Translations under genes and position numbers: made by a program
Shown here: piece by piece, positions 6,836-14,889 of the stretch
Layout: each line of letters opens with the position of its first letter
Numbering within the stretch: the first letter of the stretch is position 1
Origin: Epulopiscium sp. Nele67-Bin004
Lineage (GTDB): Bacteria; Bacillota_A; Clostridia; Lachnospirales; Cellulosilyticaceae
Reading direction: 5' to 3'
DNA length: 19,532 bases
Assembly: GCA_002007315.1 (NCBI GenBank)
Contig: LNZQ01000010.1
Location: 1 to 19,532 of the forward strand
Notes under the pieces: model-generated
What the model was told of the DNA's origin: nothing
The model's database searches: none
Seen by the model: only the letters and a program-made list of their open reading frames with translations

Positions 6836-8299
6836 TTATTTTTTCTTTGTCGCTATAAAACCTATTGTTGCTAAAATAATTGTGCCAACTGCTGTGTACA
6901 CAAATGAGTCACCAACTAAATATTTTTGTCCAAACAATAACGCTATAACTACAAGTAAATAATTTAATTTTTCTAATTTTCCAGTAAATAAATTGATTAG
7001 CACATAAGAAATTATACCAAATGCTATACCTTCCGAAATACTATAAGTAAATGCCATTCCAGAAATAGCCAAAAATGCTGGTATTCCTTCTGCTGCATCA
7101 TCAAAATCTATTTTTGTTGCCGAACCCATCATCAAAAATCCAACTAAAATTAGTGCTGGAGCTGTTGCAAATGACGGTATCGCCAAAAATATTGGTGATA
7201 AAAATAGTGATAATCCAAACAAAATTGCAACTACAACTGCTGTTAAACCTGTTCTACCACCTTCAGTTACGCCTGATGCACTTTCTACAAATGTTGTTGT
7301 TGTTGATGTTCCGATACAAGCCCCTACTGTTGTTGCAACAGCGTCTGCAAGCAATGCACCTTTAATTTTTGGCAAGTTGCCATCTTTATCAAGCATATTT
7401 GCTTTTGAAGATACCCCAATTAGCGTACCTAACGTGTCAAATAAATCAACAAATAAAAATGCAAATACAACTGCAAAAAATTCCCCTGTAAACACCATGC
7501 TAAAATCTAATTTAAATAAAATTGGCTCAAGACTTGGGATAGATAGACCTTGTGAAAAATCTGGTATCAAAGAATAAAATGCTGGATTGCTTGGGTTGTT
7601 TGGTATATAAGGTCGGTACGCACCGATTAATTCACATGCAATTCCTATTACATATGTAGAAAGTATTCCCCACAGCATAGACCCTTTAACTTTATTTACC
7701 ATTAACACAGCCGTAATAATTGTACCTAATATTGCAAGAACTGCACCAATCCCAACATTATACATAGTGTATGCTTCATCTGCAAACAAACTATTGTATT
7801 TTGCAAGTTCAAATAATGTAACTTTTGTAGAACCGTCAGCTATAACGATATTTGCATTTTGAAAACCAATAAAAGCAATAAATACGCCTATCCCCGCTCC
7901 AACTGCATGTTTTAGGTTGATAGGTATTGCTGCAAATATAGCTTCTCTAACATTAAATAAGGACATAATTAGAAATATAATACCTTCAACAAAAACTGCT
8001 GTCAGTGCAACTTCCCAACTAATACCCATTCCTAGTACGACCGAAAATGCAAAAAATGCGTTTAGCCCCATTCCTGGTGCTAGCGCAAATGGATAATTTG
8101 CAAAAAACGCCATACATAAAGTACCTATTACTGATGCTAATGCTGTTGCAGTAAACAATGCTCCAGAATCCATTCCCGTTACGGATAAGATGCTTGGGTT
8201 TACAGCCAAAATATACGCCATCGTCATAAACGTGGTTATACCCGCAATAATCTCAGTTTTGACATTTGTTCCATGTTCCTCTAGCTTAAAATAATTCAT
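6836..8299 (-). CDS. pbuG: Guanine/hypoxanthine/adenine permease, AzgA-like (PbuG/PbuO type)
   Basis: A multi-spanning membrane protein of 487 residues, in the AzgA branch of the nucleobase-cation symporter families. The N-terminal EIIAGITTFMTMAYILAVNPSIL, ALAPGMGLNAFFAF and later DLFDTLGTLIGV and GTSTTTTFVESASGV motifs are diagnostic. It imports purine bases with protons across the cytoplasmic membrane. Exact substrates among guanine, hypoxanthine and adenine are not readable. Both GTG (8302) and ATG (8299) are possible starts; GAGGG at 8314-8310 is better spaced from the ATG. It is the first gene of the unit with purH, tadA and the YbjN-like gene, from a strong sigma-A promoter. I looked for a purine riboswitch in the leader; the leader is only about 40 bases and cannot hold one. 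Confidence 0.93.
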   Translation of the reverse strand: MNYFKLEEHGTNVKTEIIAGITTFMTMAYILAVNPSILSVTGMDSGALFTATALASVIGTLCMAFFANYPFALAPGMGLNAFFAFSVVLGMGISWEVALTAVFVEGIIFLIMSLFNVREAIFAAIPINLKHAVGAGIGVFIAFIGFQNANIVIADGSTKVTLFELAKYNSLFADEAYTMYNVGIGAVLAILGTIITAVLMVNKVKGSMLWGILSTYVIGIACELIGAYRPYIPNNPSNPAFYSLIPDFSQGLSIPSLEPILFKLDFSMVFTGEFFAVVFAFLFVDLFDTLGTLIGVSSKANMLDKDGNLPKIKGALLADAVATTVGACIGTSTTTTFVESASGVTEGGRTGLTAVVVAILFGLSLFLSPIFLAIPSFATAPALILVGFLMMGSATKIDFDDAAEGIPAFLAISGMAFTYSISEGIAFGIISYVLINLFTGKLEKLNYLLVVIALLFGQKYLVGDSFVYTAVGTIILATIGFIATKKK

Positions 8300-8326
8300 C
8301 ACTCTACCCTCTTTCTCTTAGATTTT

Positions 8327-8340
8327 GAGGTGCTCACCTC
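8327..8340. promoter_or_regulatory. 14-bp palindrome at the transcription start of the purine operon
   Basis: GAGGTG and CACCTC form a perfect inverted repeat with a 2-base centre. It sits about 6 bases downstream of the -10 box, so it overlaps the expected start of transcription, where a repressor would block. Alternatively it forms a 5'-end hairpin that stabilises the mRNA. No regulator is identified. Confidence 0.45.
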
Positions 8341-8346
8341 TATTTT

Positions 8347-8375
8347 ATATTACCTCACAACTATATAAAGGTCAA
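8347..8375 (-). promoter_or_regulatory. Sigma-A promoter of the permease-purH-tadA unit
   Basis: On the minus strand TTGACC (8375-8370) and TAATAT (8352-8347) are separated by exactly 17 bases. It lies about 50 bases before the permease start, with no competing candidate. Confidence 0.8.
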
Positions 8376-8405
8376 GGAGCTACATAATTTTTTTACAATT
8401 AATGG

Positions 8406-8434
8406 GTATATAAGGGAGAACGTGTCCATATATA
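8406..8434 (+). promoter_or_regulatory. Weak candidate promoter for the 8470 gene, possibly sporulation-type
   Basis: No good sigma-A promoter is visible in the 8376-8469 leader. GTATATA (8406-8412), 14 bases, then CATATATA (8427-8434) loosely resembles a sigma-E promoter. The stretch is a simple TA repeat, so this is only a suggestion. Confidence 0.2.
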
Positions 8435-8469
8435 TATATTAGAGTATTAAATTCTTAAGGAGGTCATTT

Positions 8470-9033
8470 ATGTCACGCCATAAATTTATAGTTTTAAATC
8501 TAAGAGAACTAAAAACACCTGCAATAATGCTTGGGGTATCAATTTGTGCATTTAGTGCATTCTTATTTTTAGGACAAAATAATAATGATCAACCAGCTAC
8601 GGCACCAGTTTTTGCCTCATCTACAAATTATCAAGATGGTACATATATCGCAAACTTAGCCTTTTCAGATGCTAATATGGATCTTGTTGTTACTATCGAA
8701 AACGAGGCTATAGTATCAGTTTCATTGTATGGTTTTGATGATGTTGAGAGAACACTTTATAGTGACTTAAACTCTAGTATTTCATTTATAAATGACTACG
8801 TCGTTGCCACACAATCAATTGAACTTCCAGAGTCAGAGTCTATCACTACATCAACAACTATTTTGATGGACGCAGTGCTTGTTGCACTATCGTCTGATCC
8901 GACGGCAAATCTTAGTACAACTTATCAGTCACCACTACTTGAAGAATTGCCAGACTATGAAGAAGATGCAACACCTCTACTAACTCCTATTGAAGACCTT
9001 GAAAATGATGATGAATTTGAGGGACAAGAATAG
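8470..9033 (+). CDS. Membrane-anchored extracytoplasmic protein with degenerate FMN-binding-like domain
   Basis: The protein has 187 residues. A basic N terminus is followed by one hydrophobic segment (about 16-35) without a clear cleavage or lipobox site, so it is probably a single-pass anchor with the rest outside. Residues 54-141 follow the layout of the small FMN_bind domain: 'YQDGTYIANL', a strand pair with 'DLVVTIENEAIVSVSL', and a final helix 'TTILMDAVLVAL'. The usual SGAT flavin-attachment motif reads ESIT at 123-126, so covalent flavin is doubtful. Residues 156-187 are very acidic. The ribosome site AAGGAGGT is strong. The gene is transcribed alone, between a divergent permease and its own terminator. 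The family assignment is mine from pattern only, and a role is not known. Confidence 0.7.
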   Translation: MSRHKFIVLNLRELKTPAIMLGVSICAFSAFLFLGQNNNDQPATAPVFASSTNYQDGTYIANLAFSDANMDLVVTIENEAIVSVSLYGFDDVERTLYSDLNSSISFINDYVVATQSIELPESESITTSTTILMDAVLVALSSDPTANLSTTYQSPLLEELPDYEEDATPLLTPIEDLENDDEFEGQE

Positions 9034-9048
9034 GCAATAATTATCCAA

Positions 9049-9104
9049 AAAATGGCACTTATTTCTACCAACAGAAATACGTGTCATTTTCTTTTTTGTT
9101 TTTT
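9049..9104 (+). terminator. Strong Rho-independent terminator after the 8470 gene
   Basis: An 18-bp stem (9049-9066 with 9073-9090; one mismatch, one G.U pair) with a 6-base loop is followed by CTTTTTTGTTTTTTC. Confidence 0.92.
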
Positions 9105-9108
9105 CTAC

Positions 9109-9137
9109 TTGTTATTTCCAGTTTTTTGTGATAATAT
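9109..9137 (+). promoter_or_regulatory. Sigma-A promoter of the RNA helicase gene
   Basis: TTGTTA (9109-9114) and TAATAT (9132-9137) are 17 bases apart. The leader to the start codon is about 75 bases. Within it ATTCTAT (9140-9146) can pair with ATAGAAT (9196-9202), right before the ribosome site, which would allow structure-dependent control. Confidence 0.72.
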
Positions 9138-9217
9138 GTATTCTATTAATATATGAGGATTTTTTACCGATAAATTAAAGAAAACCCATAATTTTATAGA
9201 ATAGAGAGGTACGCGTT

Positions 9218-10864
9218 ATCGAAAATAAATTATTTGACGATCTTGAATTGTCAAAAGAAATGAAAAAAGCTATTAGGGAGATGGGCTTTGAAGAAACAAC
9301 TCCTATACAACAAGCGGCTATACCTGCCGTATTAGAGGGACTTGATATTATTGCCCAAGCTCCTACTGGAACTGGAAAAACATGTGCATTTGGTATACCT
9401 GCCATTGAAAATATAGATGCTGAGGACAAAAATGTACAAGTATTGATTTTATGTCCAACACGTGAATTAGCACTTCAAATCGCAACTGAAATGAAAAAAC
9501 TGTGCAGTCATAAAAATGATATCAACATTCTTCCAATTTATGGTGGAGAATCAATCGACAAACAAATGGCTGGACTTAGAAAAAGACCTCAAATTATTGT
9601 GGGTACGCCAGGGCGTGTTATGGATCACCTAAGACGCAAAACCCTAAAACTTGCAGGACTTAAAATGATGATACTAGATGAAGCAGACGAAATGCTTAAC
9701 ATGGGATTTAGAGAAGACATAGACACTATACTTGAGAGCATACCTGAAGATAGACAATTCTTATTATTCTCGGCAACTTTGCCAAAAGCCATTTTAGATA
9801 TCGCAAACAAATACCAAAAAGAAAACGCAGTAAGAGTTAACACAACTAGTAAAGAAATTACTGTTTCAACAGTTTCTCAATATTACCTTGAGGTACACGA
9901 CAGACGTAAATCAGAAGTTCTTGCAAGACTTGTAGATGCAAACCAATTTAAGCTTATGGTTGTATTTTGCAACACAAAAAAGCGAGTTGATGATTTATGC
10001 AAAGATTTGATGGGTAGAGGATATAGAGTTGAAGCGTTGCACGGGGATATGAAACAAATTCACCGTGATAGTGTTATGAACAAATTTAGACGTGGTATCG
10101 TTGATATACTAATCGCAACTGATGTTGCTGCTCGTGGTATTGATATTGATGATGTTGATGCAGTATTTAACTATGATTTGCCACTTGATGAAGAATATTA
10201 TGTTCACCGTATTGGACGTACTGGTCGTGCTGGTCGTGAAGGGGTTTCATATAGCTTTATTTGTGGGCGTGAAATTTACAAACTTAGAGATATTGAAAGA
10301 TATACTAAGTCAAAAATTGAAAAAATGTCGCCACCATCTATGGAAGATGTTAGAAACAACAAAGTGTCTAGCATTTTAAGCGAAATTAAAGATGAAATTA
10401 CTAGCGGAAAATCAGCTAAAAACTTACCATTTATTCACCAACTAATGGAAGAAATCAACAACGAAAATCCAGAACTTGACGTTACATCACCAGAAGTTGC
10501 TGCTGCTTTCCTAAACGTTGCTATGCAAAAAATGGTTACAGGGTCAAATCCAAAACTTTCTACTTCAGACTTAGAAGTTCAAGAGGATAAGTCTAAAAAA
10601 GTTTATTCTGACAAAGGTTATTCAAGATTGTTTATCAACCTTGGTAACAAAGACAAACTTGAAAGTTCACAACTTGTGAAACTTCTTGCAAGCAACACTT
10701 CTCTTACAGGCAAAGAAGTTGGAAAAATTGATATGCTTGATAAGTTTTCGTTCCTTGAAGTGCCAGCAAAATACGTTGAAGAAGTTATTTATGTATTGAC
10801 TAAAAAGAAATTCAAAGGACGCAAAATCAACATTGAAGTTGCAAACAAGAAAAAACGTCGCTAA
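9218..10864 (+). CDS. DEAD-box RNA helicase with DbpA-type RNA-binding domain (CshA/DeaD-like)
   Basis: ATP-dependent RNA helicase, about 548 residues, for ribosome assembly, RNA decay or cold growth. The helicase core shows the Q motif GFEETTPIQ, Walker A APTGTGKT, PTREL, TPGR, DEAD, SAT, ARGID and HRIGRTGRAGR. After a linker, the C-terminal 75 residues (YSRLFINLGNKDKL... to FLEVP...) match the DbpA RNA-binding fold, ending in a basic KKKRR tail. The start needs comment. There is no in-frame ATG before base 9260 and a stop at 9197. TTG at 9248 has no ribosome site and would remove the conserved F that lies upstream of the Q motif (FDDLELS). GAGGT at 9206-9210 points, with 7 bases between, at the codon ATC at 9218, giving (M)ENKLFDDLELSKEM. 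So I take ATC as the start, or a misread ATG. Confidence 0.88.
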   Translation: MENKLFDDLELSKEMKKAIREMGFEETTPIQQAAIPAVLEGLDIIAQAPTGTGKTCAFGIPAIENIDAEDKNVQVLILCPTRELALQIATEMKKLCSHKNDINILPIYGGESIDKQMAGLRKRPQIIVGTPGRVMDHLRRKTLKLAGLKMMILDEADEMLNMGFREDIDTILESIPEDRQFLLFSATLPKAILDIANKYQKENAVRVNTTSKEITVSTVSQYYLEVHDRRKSEVLARLVDANQFKLMVVFCNTKKRVDDLCKDLMGRGYRVEALHGDMKQIHRDSVMNKFRRGIVDILIATDVAARGIDIDDVDAVFNYDLPLDEEYYVHRIGRTGRAGREGVSYSFICGREIYKLRDIERYTKSKIEKMSPPSMEDVRNNKVSSILSEIKDEITSGKSAKNLPFIHQLMEEINNENPELDVTSPEVAAAFLNVAMQKMVTGSNPKLSTSDLEVQEDKSKKVYSDKGYSRLFINLGNKDKLESSQLVKLLASNTSLTGKEVGKIDMLDKFSFLEVPAKYVEEVIYVLTKKKFKGRKINIEVANKKKRR

Positions 10865-10886
10865 TTTAAGAGTCGCTAATTTAAGA
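10857..10886 (+). repeat. 15-bp perfect tandem duplication at the helicase stop codon
   Basis: GTCGCTAATTTAAGA occurs twice in a row. The first copy holds the last Arg codon and the stop of the helicase gene. The second copy lies between that stop and the vapD ribosome site, adding 15 bases of leader. It looks like a recent slippage duplication. Confidence 0.88.
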
Positions 10887-10900
10887 AAGGGGCAACTTAT

Positions 10901-11185
10901 ATGTACGCTATTGCATTTGACTTAAAAGTCGATGACTTGAAAAAAAGTTATGGCGAACCCTACAATCGAGCTTATGATGAAATTAGACAAGAATTAGAAA
11001 ATTTAGGGTTTGAATGGACACAAGGTAGTTTATATATGTCTACTACAGAAAAAAATAGTTTAGCAACTGTTTATAAAGCAATTAATAGACTCTCTAGTAT
11101 CGATTGGTTCAAAAAAAGTGTCAGAGATATTAGAGCATTCAAAGTTGAAGATTGGTCGGATTTTACGGACATAGTAAAAAACTAA
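10901..11185 (+). CDS. vapD: VapD-family endoribonuclease (Cas2-like fold)
   Basis: The 94-residue protein matches virulence-associated protein D along its whole length: MYAIAFDL at the start, [20 protein letters not shown] in the middle, QGSLYMS, and [16 protein letters not shown] near the end. VapD is a dimeric ferredoxin-fold ribonuclease related to Cas2; D7 in the first strand is the expected catalytic acid. In Haemophilus VapD is the toxin of the VapXD pair; in many other bacteria it stands alone. No antitoxin-like ORF is seen on either side. It starts 36 bases after the helicase stop in the same direction with AAAGGGG as ribosome site, so co-transcription with the helicase is likely. 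No cas1 or repeat array is near, so it is not a CRISPR Cas2. Toxicity is not assured. Confidence 0.88.
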   Translation: MYAIAFDLKVDDLKKSYGEPYNRAYDEIRQELENLGFEWTQGSLYMSTTEKNSLATVYKAINRLSSIDWFKKSVRDIRAFKVEDWSDFTDIVKN

Positions 11186-11210
11186 GGGGCAAACGCCCCT
11201 TTAATTATTT
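11184..11210. terminator. Bidirectional terminator between vapD and serA
   Basis: AAGGGGC (11184-11190) pairs with GCCCCTT (11195-11201) around an AAAC loop. On the plus strand TTTAATTATTTT follows; on the minus strand TTAGTTTTTTAC follows. It serves the converging vapD and serA genes and overlaps the vapD stop codon. Confidence 0.85.
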
Positions 11211-12374
11211 TATTAATCTAACTTTTATCATTCCTGGGATTGCTCTTAATAGTTCAAGAAGCTCATCTTCCTTATCGCTTAACCCATCTAAATCTACAAC
11301 TGTATATGCCACATCGCCTTTTGATTTATTCACCATATTATCAATGTTTAAGTTTTCATCAGCAATAATAGCTGTTACTCCTCCAACCATTTTAGGGATA
11401 TTTCTGTGCACTAGTGTAAGTCGTGGCTTACCTGTAAACGCCAAGTCACAATCTGGCAAATTAATAGAATTTTTGATAATTCCATATTGCAAAAAGTCTT
11501 TAATCTCTAACGCTGCCATAACCGCACAATTTTCTTCGCTTTCAGGAGTTGATCCCCCAAGATGTGGCATCGCAATCACATTTTTCATGTTTAACACTTC
11601 TTCGCAAGGAAAATCCGTTACATATCTATACACAACACCATCTTCAAGAGCTGTTTTAAGTGCATGATTATCAACTAGCTCACCACGTGCAAAGTTTAAT
11701 AGACGCACTCCCTCTTTCATCTTCGCAAACATTTCAGAGTTTATTAATTGATTAGTATTTTTGTTGTATGGTAAATGCAATGTAATATAATCTGCATTTG
11801 CAAGAACCCCATCAATCGTATCAGCTAAAATAATACCTTTTTCAAGTTTTAGTGCTGAATGTACAGACAAGTAAGGGTCATACCCTACAACTTCCATTCC
11901 AAGTGCAGTCGCCATATTTGCAACCAACACACCAATAGCTCCAAGTCCAACTACACCTAGTGTTTTGCCGTGTAATTCAGGTCCAACAAAAGCTTTTTTT
12001 CCTTTTTCAACTTTCGCCTCAATACCTTCTTGCCCTTTAAGAGTTTTTGACCACTCAATACCCTTAAAAATTTTGCGTGATGAAAGCAACATTCCTGTAA
12101 GCACAAGTTCTTTTACTGCATTTGCATTTGCACCTGGTGTATTAAACACCACGATTCCCTCACTTGTACATTTGTCAACTGGGATATTGTTCGTTCCTGC
12201 TCCTGCTCTTGCGATGGCAAGCACGCCTTGTGGCATATCATAGTTGTGTAAATCTGCACTTCTTACCAAAATTCCATCTGCTTCTTTCAAACAATCATCA
12301 ACCAAGAAGTTTTCTGGCTCAAACTTATCAATACCTTTAGATGATATATCATTTATAGTTAAAATATTATACAT
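11205..12374 (-). CDS. serA: D-3-phosphoglycerate dehydrogenase with C-terminal ACT domain
   Basis: This 389-residue enzyme performs the first step of serine synthesis, oxidising 3-phosphoglycerate to 3-phosphohydroxypyruvate with NAD+. The NAD fold has GLGAIG at 143-148 and Y-D at 165-166. Catalytic R230 (in FARGELVD) and H271 (in MPHLGGST) are present. Residues from about 318 form an ACT domain (HRNIPKMVGGVTAIIADENLNIDNM), the usual site for serine feedback. The length is the short type common in clostridia, lacking the extra domain of long SerA. AAGGAG lies eight bases before the ATG. The gene starts 12 bases after serC. Confidence 0.95.
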   Translation of the reverse strand: MYNILTINDISSKGIDKFEPENFLVDDCLKEADGILVRSADLHNYDMPQGVLAIARAGAGTNNIPVDKCTSEGIVVFNTPGANANAVKELVLTGMLLSSRKIFKGIEWSKTLKGQEGIEAKVEKGKKAFVGPELHGKTLGVVGLGAIGVLVANMATALGMEVVGYDPYLSVHSALKLEKGIILADTIDGVLANADYITLHLPYNKNTNQLINSEMFAKMKEGVRLLNFARGELVDNHALKTALEDGVVYRYVTDFPCEEVLNMKNVIAMPHLGGSTPESEENCAVMAALEIKDFLQYGIIKNSINLPDCDLAFTGKPRLTLVHRNIPKMVGGVTAIIADENLNIDNMVNKSKGDVAYTVVDLDGLSDKEDELLELLRAIPGMIKVRLIK

Positions 12375-12386
12375 AGAGTTTTCTCC

Positions 12387-13475
12387 TTACTTGTTTTTTA
12401 ATTCAAAATTCTCCATCAATTCAACCAATGCTTTAACACCTTCTATAGGCATCGCATTGTATATAGATGCTCTCATTCCACCAACTGTTCTGTGACCTTT
12501 AAGGTTAATCATTCCTTTTGCCTCTGCCTCTTTAATAAATTGCTTGTTTAGCTCATCTGTCGGCAACACAAACGGCACATTCATAAGAGAACGGTCTTTA
12601 GGCACAACTGTTCCTTTAAACAAGTCACTTTTATCTAAGAAATTGTATAAAATACTAGATTTCTCTTTGTTGAACTCCTCAACTTTTGCAACTCCACCCA
12701 TTTGTTTTACCCACTCAAACACAAGTCCTGCAACATAAATTGAAAATGTAGGCGGTGTGTTGTACAATGAACGCTCTTTTGCATGCACATCATATCGTAA
12801 CATAGTTGGCGTTATATCTCTGTGATTGCCCATCAAGTCATTTCTAATAATCGCAATCGTTACACCAGCTGGCCCTAGATTTTTTTGTGCTCCTGCAAAA
12901 ACCAATCCAAACTTTGTAATGTCATATTGCTCTGCCAAAATATTTGAACTCATATCTCCAACAAGTGGCACTCCATCAATTTGTGGCAACTTATCATTTG
13001 GAATGTGAGTTCCATAAATTGTATTGTTAAGCGTTAAGTATATATAATCCGATTTAGTTGAAAATATGTCTGATGAAAGCTCTGGAATATAGCTAAAAGT
13101 TTTATCCTCAGATGATGCAACAACGTTTGCTGTACCATAAATTTTTGCTTCTGCAATCGCTTTTTTGCTCCATTGCCCTGTATTTACAAAGTCTGCCTGT
13201 TTATGTGTGTTCATAAGATTTAAAGGTGCCATCGCAAACTGCGTGCTTGCTCCACCTTGTAAAAATAAAATTGTATAATTATCAGGCACGTTCATAAGCT
13301 CACGTAACGTTGCTTCTGCACCAAAAATTATTTCTTCAAATACTGCTGACCTATGGCTCATCTCCATAACCGACATACCACTATCTTGATAACAAACAAA
13401 ATCTTTTTGTGCCTGTTCAAGAACTTCTAATGGTAACATACTAGGTCCAGCCGAAAAATTAAAATATCTCTGCAT
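12387..13475 (-). CDS. serC: Phosphoserine aminotransferase
   Basis: A 362-residue PLP enzyme of class V transaminases that converts 3-phosphohydroxypyruvate and glutamate to O-phosphoserine. Hallmarks are the N-terminal FNFSAGPSMLP, MSHRS at 39-43, QGGAS at 73-77 in the phosphate-binding turn, and GAQKNLGPAGV with the PLP lysine at K198. The second gene is serA, so both steps to phosphoserine come from one transcript; no serB is in view. AAGGAGG lies before the ATG. The leader holds a small ATTGATA/TATCAAT hairpin (13528-13547). Confidence 0.96.
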   Translation of the reverse strand: MQRYFNFSAGPSMLPLEVLEQAQKDFVCYQDSGMSVMEMSHRSAVFEEIIFGAEATLRELMNVPDNYTILFLQGGASTQFAMAPLNLMNTHKQADFVNTGQWSKKAIAEAKIYGTANVVASSEDKTFSYIPELSSDIFSTKSDYIYLTLNNTIYGTHIPNDKLPQIDGVPLVGDMSSNILAEQYDITKFGLVFAGAQKNLGPAGVTIAIIRNDLMGNHRDITPTMLRYDVHAKERSLYNTPPTFSIYVAGLVFEWVKQMGGVAKVEEFNKEKSSILYNFLDKSDLFKGTVVPKDRSLMNVPFVLPTDELNKQFIKEAEAKGMINLKGHRTVGGMRASIYNAMPIEGVKALVELMENFELKNK

Positions 13476-13563
13476 AAATGTTCCTCCTTGATTATAAATA
13501 TAGATATATAAAACTTCATATAACTCAATTGATAAAAAAATATCAATATAGATATACTTTAAT

Positions 13564-13592
13564 ATATTACATCAAGTTTTAAGCAATTTCAA
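13564..13592 (-). promoter_or_regulatory. Sigma-A promoter of serC-serA
   Basis: On the minus strand TTGAAA (13592-13587) and TAATAT (13569-13564) lie 17 bases apart. The leader is about 80 bases and very AT-rich. No T-box or serine-specific element was recognised. Confidence 0.75.
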
Positions 13593-13610
13593 GAATTTTT
13601 TGGTAACTAA

Positions 13611-13646
13611 TAAAGTATTTCATAATTTAACGATTTGTGGTATAAT
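13611..13646 (+). promoter_or_regulatory. Promoter of the first chemoreceptor gene
   Basis: The best reading is an extended -10, TGG-TATAAT (13638-13646), with a poor -35. TAAAGT (13611) and AACGATTT (13629-13636) are 14 bases apart and look like a weak sigma-D site, poorer than those before the next two receptor genes. Confidence 0.5.
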
Positions 13647-13685
13647 TAATATAAATATTAAATCTTTATTAAAGGGGGAGCATTT

Positions 13686-14879
13686 ATGAACGTGATTTTA
13701 GGTATTTTAGTTATACTACTAACTTTTGGAGTAGTTATATGTATATTAAAAATCCAAAAATTAACAAAAGAAAATAGTATTTTAACAAACATTTTAGATA
13801 CTATTCCATTCCCATTATCTGTTACAGATATGAATATGGACTGGATTTTTGTTAACAAATCTGTTGAAAAAATGTTGAATACTAAACGAGAAAACTTGAC
13901 AGGAAAAAAATGTAGCAATTGGGGAGCTGGTATTTGTAATACTGATCAGTGTGGTATATCTTGTTTAAAAAAAGGAATGAACCAAACACAATTTGAGCAA
14001 GGCGGGGGTACGTTCCAAGTTGATGTTGATTATTTATACGATAATGCTGGGCAAAAAATCGGACACCTTGAAGTAGTAAGTAATATAAGTCATCTTGCAG
14101 CAGCATTAAATACACAAGCAGAACAAGAAAAGCTTATTCAAAATATTAATTCTAGTACAAAAACATTTTCTGAAATTGCTACTCAAGTTAGTCACGGTTC
14201 TCAAAGTTTATCTGATAACGCTATTGAGCAAGCAGCAGTTATTGAAGAATTTATTGCTCTTATCAATCAGTTATCAAGTAATATTGAAAATAATATGACT
14301 CAAATTAACAATTCTAACATTATATCTAACGACGCACGTGAAAAAGCAGCCGTTGGAAACGAACACATGAAAAACATGATTTCTGCTATGGACGAAATTA
14401 ACCAAGCAAGTATGAACATAGCTGAAGTTATTAAAGTTATAGAAAATATTGCAAGCCAAACAAACTTACTTGCATTAAACGCTGCTATCGAATCTGCACG
14501 AGCAGGGGAAGCTGGTAAAGGTTTTGCAGTCGTAGCAAATGAAATTCGTGACCTTGCAACAAAAAGTTCTGACACAGTTAAAGATATCGAAGAAATTATT
14601 TCAAATACATTATCAATTGTTAAAAAAGCTCAAGGTATAGTTAATAATACCGACATAGCTTTAAATAATATTGCAACTACTATCGAAGATACTGTTCAAA
14701 TTAGCACAGAACTTCTTGATAATAGCACAGTACAAAAAAGTTCTGTTCAAGATTTACGTGATGGAACAACTCAACTTACTAACATTATGGATACTAATGT
14801 TGCCAGTTCACAAGAAACAGCAGCTATGAGTCAAGATATGTTAATCGAAGTTGAAAAACTTAGGAATTATATTAACTAA
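13686..14879 (+). CDS. Methyl-accepting chemotaxis-type receptor 1, single TM, Cys4 PAS domain
   Basis: The receptor has 397 residues. One transmembrane helix (about 3-22) lacks a periplasmic loop, so sensing is inside the cell. A PAS domain follows (about 33-137) with an inserted cysteine group at C76, C84, C89 and C93 ([18 protein letters not shown]), then a coiled-coil signalling domain (about 150-395). The hairpin tip that contacts CheA and CheW is textbook: [39 protein letters not shown] in two parts around residues 253-291. There is no HAMP domain. The ribosome site is AAAGGGGGAG. It is the first of three paralogues, each with its own terminator. The cysteines could bind a metal, an Fe-S centre or sense redox state; the ligand is unknown. 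Confidence 0.9.
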   Translation: MNVILGILVILLTFGVVICILKIQKLTKENSILTNILDTIPFPLSVTDMNMDWIFVNKSVEKMLNTKRENLTGKKCSNWGAGICNTDQCGISCLKKGMNQTQFEQGGGTFQVDVDYLYDNAGQKIGHLEVVSNISHLAAALNTQAEQEKLIQNINSSTKTFSEIATQVSHGSQSLSDNAIEQAAVIEEFIALINQLSSNIENNMTQINNSNIISNDAREKAAVGNEHMKNMISAMDEINQASMNIAEVIKVIENIASQTNLLALNAAIESARAGEAGKGFAVVANEIRDLATKSSDTVKDIEEIISNTLSIVKKAQGIVNNTDIALNNIATTIEDTVQISTELLDNSTVQKSSVQDLRDGTTQLTNIMDTNVASSQETAAMSQDMLIEVEKLRNYIN

Positions 14880-14889
14880 CAGTTTTATA

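Noticed and set aside
8303..8346. Purine riboswitch before the permease gene
   Set aside because: The leader after the promoter is only about 40 bases, too short for the aptamer, and the conserved loops are absent.
8427..8440. TA dinucleotide run as a meaningful repeat
   Set aside because: It is only seven units in very AT-rich DNA and is better treated as low complexity.
10901..11185. CRISPR Cas2
   Set aside because: The fold is related, but the residue pattern is that of VapD, and there is no cas1 and no repeat-spacer array in the window.
11152..11667. 171-codon plus-strand frame overlapping the end of vapD
   Set aside because: It runs through the vapD end, the bidirectional terminator and antisense to serA; it has no ribosome site and serine-rich antisense composition.
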